DNA of 64,000 nt, taken from assembly GCA_003024785.1 (NCBI GenBank), contig PUQB01000051.1, forward strand, positions 579,430-643,429. Direction: 5' to 3'. Within the stretch, counting starts at the first letter, position 1. Each line of letters begins with the position of its first letter. The position numbers and the translations under genes are program-made. The notes beneath the pieces are model-generated. The model saw nothing but the letters and a program-made list of their open reading frames with translations. It was not told where the DNA came from and did not search any database. Source of the stretch: Selaginella tamariscina (lineage: Eukaryota > Streptophyta > Lycopodiopsida > Selaginellales > Selaginellaceae). This document shows positions 60,346 through 64,000 of this stretch, piece after piece.

Positions 60346-61878
60346 ATTGTAGTAGACCGGCTGGGATGGGAGATACTCTGGTTGAATCCGGCCTTTTGTT
60401 TCGTCTAGTCGTTGTTATTGACTCTAGTTACCTCTTTAAGGTGTGTGTGTGTGGGAGAGAGACCATGCTTGGTCTATATATAACAACATATGAATAATTA
60501 TAGTATCAGAATCAAGTATGTGTACATATTTACGTTGTGTATGTATACCTCGATTGCAGACCTAACAGTGTTTTCTTGATTGACAGCCTCCACAAGAGCA
60601 ACAAGCCCACTCCACGCTTAGATCCGTATATTCCCCTTCCATGAGCCCTAGCACCCATACTTCACCAACCTGGGAACCAATACATGCGGTCAACTACGGC
60701 AAACACTGGTCATCCAACGTTAAAACTAATCAACCATAGTCAACACTTGCTGACCTGGCTTTCATCAATCTCCATGCCATCCTTAGTTCCTGCATTATCC
60801 ACGTTGTGATTATACATATAACCGTGTATGTGTGTGTGTCTGTGAGAGAGAGAGAGCATGACCTATTCACGTATAGGGTCCTGTATATAATAATCATCTA
60901 AATTTTCTCTTAAGACGATGATATACACACGAATATATATTTTAGTACACTAATGTGGTGACACTAAAATACATTTACCAAGTTCAACACATATAATATA
61001 CACGCATGTATATGCATTTATACAGCACCATATAGTCGGTATGTATATAATATTAAAATTCTATTATGGACACACATGGTGGGCTTAATTAATTAATTAA
61101 TTAATCTTTAATTTAATTGTTATCTTTAATGATTATTTAAGGTTAATTATTTAATGACTCATTATCCTTAATATGATAAATTTATTCCTAAATTAAATCC
61201 TTAACATAATTATTTTTAACCTAATGACTTGATTGATCTCTTAACTTAGTGAGTTTATCTTAGGTTTACATATACAGACCTTAATTTAGTGAATATTAAT
61301 ACATATCTTGAACACAACCTTTAACCTAGCGAGTTTACACTTAATTTAATTATTATTTTTAATCTCATGAATTTATCTTAAAAGAGAGTTGTGACTAGAG
61401 GTATGTTATTAATTACATATATTTAAAAGAGAAAATATATTATATATACTTATATGTTAATATACATAAAAGTAAACATTATAATAAAATCAGAATAAAT
61501 TATAAAAACTTATGAACAATATATATACATAACCGCAGACACATACATAAATACATTTATACCAAAATTTAAATTTTAAATAGATTTATATATATACAAA
61601 AGCATAACTGCATACATTAATGATTTATTTATTTATTATATTATTTCTCATAAATAATACTTTACTATTTTAATATATAACTTACTAGTCTATATTATCT
61701 TAAATTTATATTTATGCATGTGAAATATGGCCTTTATGCAAACGATTAATTGTGTATGTGTGTAGAGAGATGTGCAAACTCAATCATACAACATTTGTTA
61801 GACGAATCAATTAGTGAATTAGATAGAAAATCAAAAGTCTATATAGCAACACCTGTTGAGAAGGAAACATTTTTACCG
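60346..61878. other. Spacer with one exon-like stretch
   Basis: A GC-richer stretch at 60585-60750 reads PPQEQQAHSTLRSVYSPSMS and onward to a TAG near 60750. It follows an AG and could be the last exon of an unknown plus-strand gene, but I see no start. From 60900 to 61740 the sequence is AT-rich and empty. Confidence 0.35.
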
Positions 61879-63460
61879 TTAGTCCTTCTCATCAACTCCT
61901 CTAATCACATTATCCAACAGATTAAGCTCCATGTTAATCTTATTAATCTCCTCACCATGTGCATAATACCCATTCTTCTTCTTCCTGCTCTTCACACACA
62001 CCTTCACATAATCCTCCGTAGTTATTTCAACTTCTAAATCGATCCTCATATCGTCCATACCATCGTCGTCTTCACGGCTACTGTTCGTACATGACCGAGC
62101 TCCATCCTCGGACTCCCGTACAGTCCGAGTTTCGTCCACTGACAACTTCCGTACTCCATGTTCGGACAAGCCTTCGGCATATTCAGACAGCTTGTCTTTG
62201 TCCTCGGACTCCTGTCCACATTCGTCCCTGGGCAACTCCCGTACCCCATCCTTGAGCAGGCCTTCAGCCCCGTATTCAGAATCCTCGGGCCCCTAGAGTC
62301 CAACATTCATCCTCGGACCGCTTCCGTACTCCAACTTCGGACATACCGTCTTCGGACGGCTTCTGTAAACTTACACCACCCTCATCTTCGGACGGCTTTG
62401 ATAAACTGTCATCTCCATCTTCAGATACATTCCCAGCCTCATACTCGGAGAGTTTCTGTACACTCTCATCCTCAAGCAGACTCGGAAGTCTTCGTATCAT
62501 CTCCTCGGACGTCCCATCTTTCTCTTCTAGACCATAATCGGAAACGTTCCCAACTCCATCTTCGGATCCCAATTCGCATCCGATGCAACCACGCACCTCG
62601 GACGGTTTCCCAGCTGGCTTCTGTACCTCATAGTCGGATAGTCTCCGTACTTCAGGTGCCCGTACACTCCTGACCTGTTTCCGTACTTCATCGTCCAGCA
62701 CCCTGGTTGGGCTTAGAATCTTAATGGGCTCCAATTCTCTAGAGTGGTTATTAGAACCAACCGAAACAGGAGTGTCATTTCCGGCAGAGAACCGAACTGC
62801 AGCTTGTACAGCAACTGTAAACTCGACCTCTGGAAACGGAGACGGTGGTCCGGACTCGGATATTCCGGAAGCCGGAGATATCAAGCTCGTTAACGGACTC
62901 TCCGGATAGAGGTGGTAGTGACCATTCCGTGTGTAATCCGGTGAAGCAAACGGTGACGGAGATGCAGCCTTGTTCTTGAGAGAGGTCAGCAGCTGTGCAA
63001 ATGGCACGTCAGGAGATGATGGCGTTGTCAAGTGGGCCAACTCAGGCGGCGGAGTAATGGTGCAGTTGACGGCGCCGTCGTGAAAGCCGAGAAAGCAGGC
63101 GGCGTTACAAGCGTTGTCTCGTGAGCATATGGACCAATCGTGAACATCGTGGCCGTTGAATCAAATGCCGGTGAGGATGCATTTGCAGCTGAGTTGGCAC
63201 ATAATGAGACTGTGAATGCAGCTGGCGACTGGACAGTGGATGGATTTCCTGAGTTGGCAAATGACGCTGGCGAGGATGGTGGGGCTAGGAGAGATGGTGA
63301 GAGGCCCACGAACTGGTTGGCAGCTGTTGACGTGGCTGCCACATTTTGCTGGCCATGCGTTTGACGCGGCACCTGGAATCTCCGGTCTTGCTGGGACTAT
63401 CCGCATTCCACGTTTTCGTGAACCTAGGCACCATAGTTTCCCCCAACAGCCTCTCTGTCG
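61879..63460 (-). CDS. Hydroxyproline-rich glycoprotein family protein (5' exon missing)
   Basis: A minus-strand exon begins after the acceptor TGTGTAG at 63461 with RGCWGKLWCLGSRKRGMRIV, the Trp/Cys-rich start typical of the plant family around Arabidopsis At5g52430. It continues LLAPPSSPASFANSGNPST, IGPYAHETTLVTPPAFSAFT and AHLTTPSSPDVPFAQLLTSL, the family's core words. Frame changes occur near 63375 and 63055 (after TAPSTAP, before PPPELAHL). From about 62700 to 62080 follow degenerate acidic repeats such as KPSEDG, LSEYEAGNVSEDG and VRKLSVDE. The tail is basic (KSRKKKNGYYAHG) and ends DEKD at TAA 61879. The short first coding exon expected for the family is not found and may lie beyond 64000. 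Function of the family is little known. Confidence 0.75.
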
Positions 63461-64000
63461 CTACACAACACAGTTAAGCTTTAGTACATAATTTATTACT
63501 TATTGCACCTATACTAACTACATATATGTTTACCATAATGAATACATTTTTAATAACAATCAGATGTTATCTAAGATTCTAAACTAACTAAAAATCTGGC
63601 GAGACAAACATATAATTTATAAACAACACTAACTAGATATAAGTGGCTTATGTTAACCAACAAGCAATCGTTTAAAAAATAGGACAGGAGTTCACAACTT
63701 ACATACATATATGCATGTACGTTTGCATGTATATGTGTATAATACACAGACACTTACGCAAGCAGCTACATACCGAGTTAAGTTTTTATAACATAATGTT
63801 ATAGCTTATATTAAATAACTAAGTAAGTATATATATATAATATGCATGCACTTTTTAGTTAAATGCCAACAATGATAACCTGTTGATGTTGCCTAGGATG
63901 TTAACTAACTGAACTCTGGTGAAAAAGACACACAATTCTAAAACATCAACTAGATACATAAAATATTGTATGGATTATACATTAACTAACAAGGAAACAA
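63461..64000. other. Intron/upstream AT-rich sequence
   Basis: Probably intron 1 of the hydroxyproline-rich protein gene. No exon recognised before the window ends. Confidence 0.4.

Overview
The window is nuclear DNA of a land plant. It carries a PLS-type PPR gene, a PTI1-like receptor-like cytoplasmic kinase, a fructokinase, a CASP-like membrane protein, nsLTP-like secreted peptides, a GT47 exostosin-type glycosyltransferase, an RLT-type DDT-domain gene, an RRP6L3-like exonuclease, a hydroxyproline-rich protein family member and a Ty3/gypsy retrotransposon. Three traits lean towards a seed-free lineage (bryophyte or lycophyte) rather than a flowering plant, though this is inference: an inward-rectifier (Kir/KirBac-type) K+ channel-like gene, a PPR gene cut by at least nine introns, and mostly short introns full of (GT)n(GA)n tracts.

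Layout. 1-7.3 kb: decayed Ty3/gypsy element (+) whose gag region is split by two ~1.7 kb TG...CA repeats that look like solo LTRs. 7.3-8.7 kb: decayed ORF of unknown function. 9.4-16.8 kb: gene-poor, with two clusters of TCACTT-core minisatellites. 16.9-17.8 kb: CASP-like (-). 18.4-19.7 kb: PTI1-like kinase (-), apparently kinase-dead. 20.6 kb: tRNA-Lys(UUU) (-). 20.7-24.3 kb: AT-rich desert. 24.3 kb: possible one-TM small protein (-). 24.8-27.7 kb: Kir-like channel (+). 28.8-33.2 kb: PPR (-), with a minisatellite built from one of its own exon ends. 34.3-36.8 kb: fructokinase (-). 37.3 kb: 56-residue acidic ORF (+). 38.6-42.0 kb: nsLTP-like cluster (-). 42-49 kb: gene-poor, with a four-copy ~195 bp tandem array. 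49.1-51.8 kb: RLT-like DDT gene (-) with two coiled-coil exons inverted. 52.4-54.0 kb: GT47 (-). 54.2-55.4 kb: coiled-coil plus PD-(D/E)XK-like protein (+). 56.4-59.4 kb: RRP6L3-like exonuclease (+). 59.4-60.4 kb: tandem duplication. 61.9-63.5 kb: hydroxyproline-rich protein (-), 5' end outside the window.

The genes are ordinary, independent nuclear genes and form no operon-like system. Almost every conserved gene carries one or more single-base frameshifts inside otherwise perfect family motifs, so the sequence is probably an under-polished long-read assembly, or else several genes are decaying. The kinase and the coiled-coil nuclease-like gene read through cleanly. The most notable items are the Kir-like channel whose filter reads T-F-G-G-S, the exon-end minisatellite in the PPR gene, the inverted exon block in the DDT gene, and the eukaryotic coiled-coil PD-(D/E)XK-like protein.
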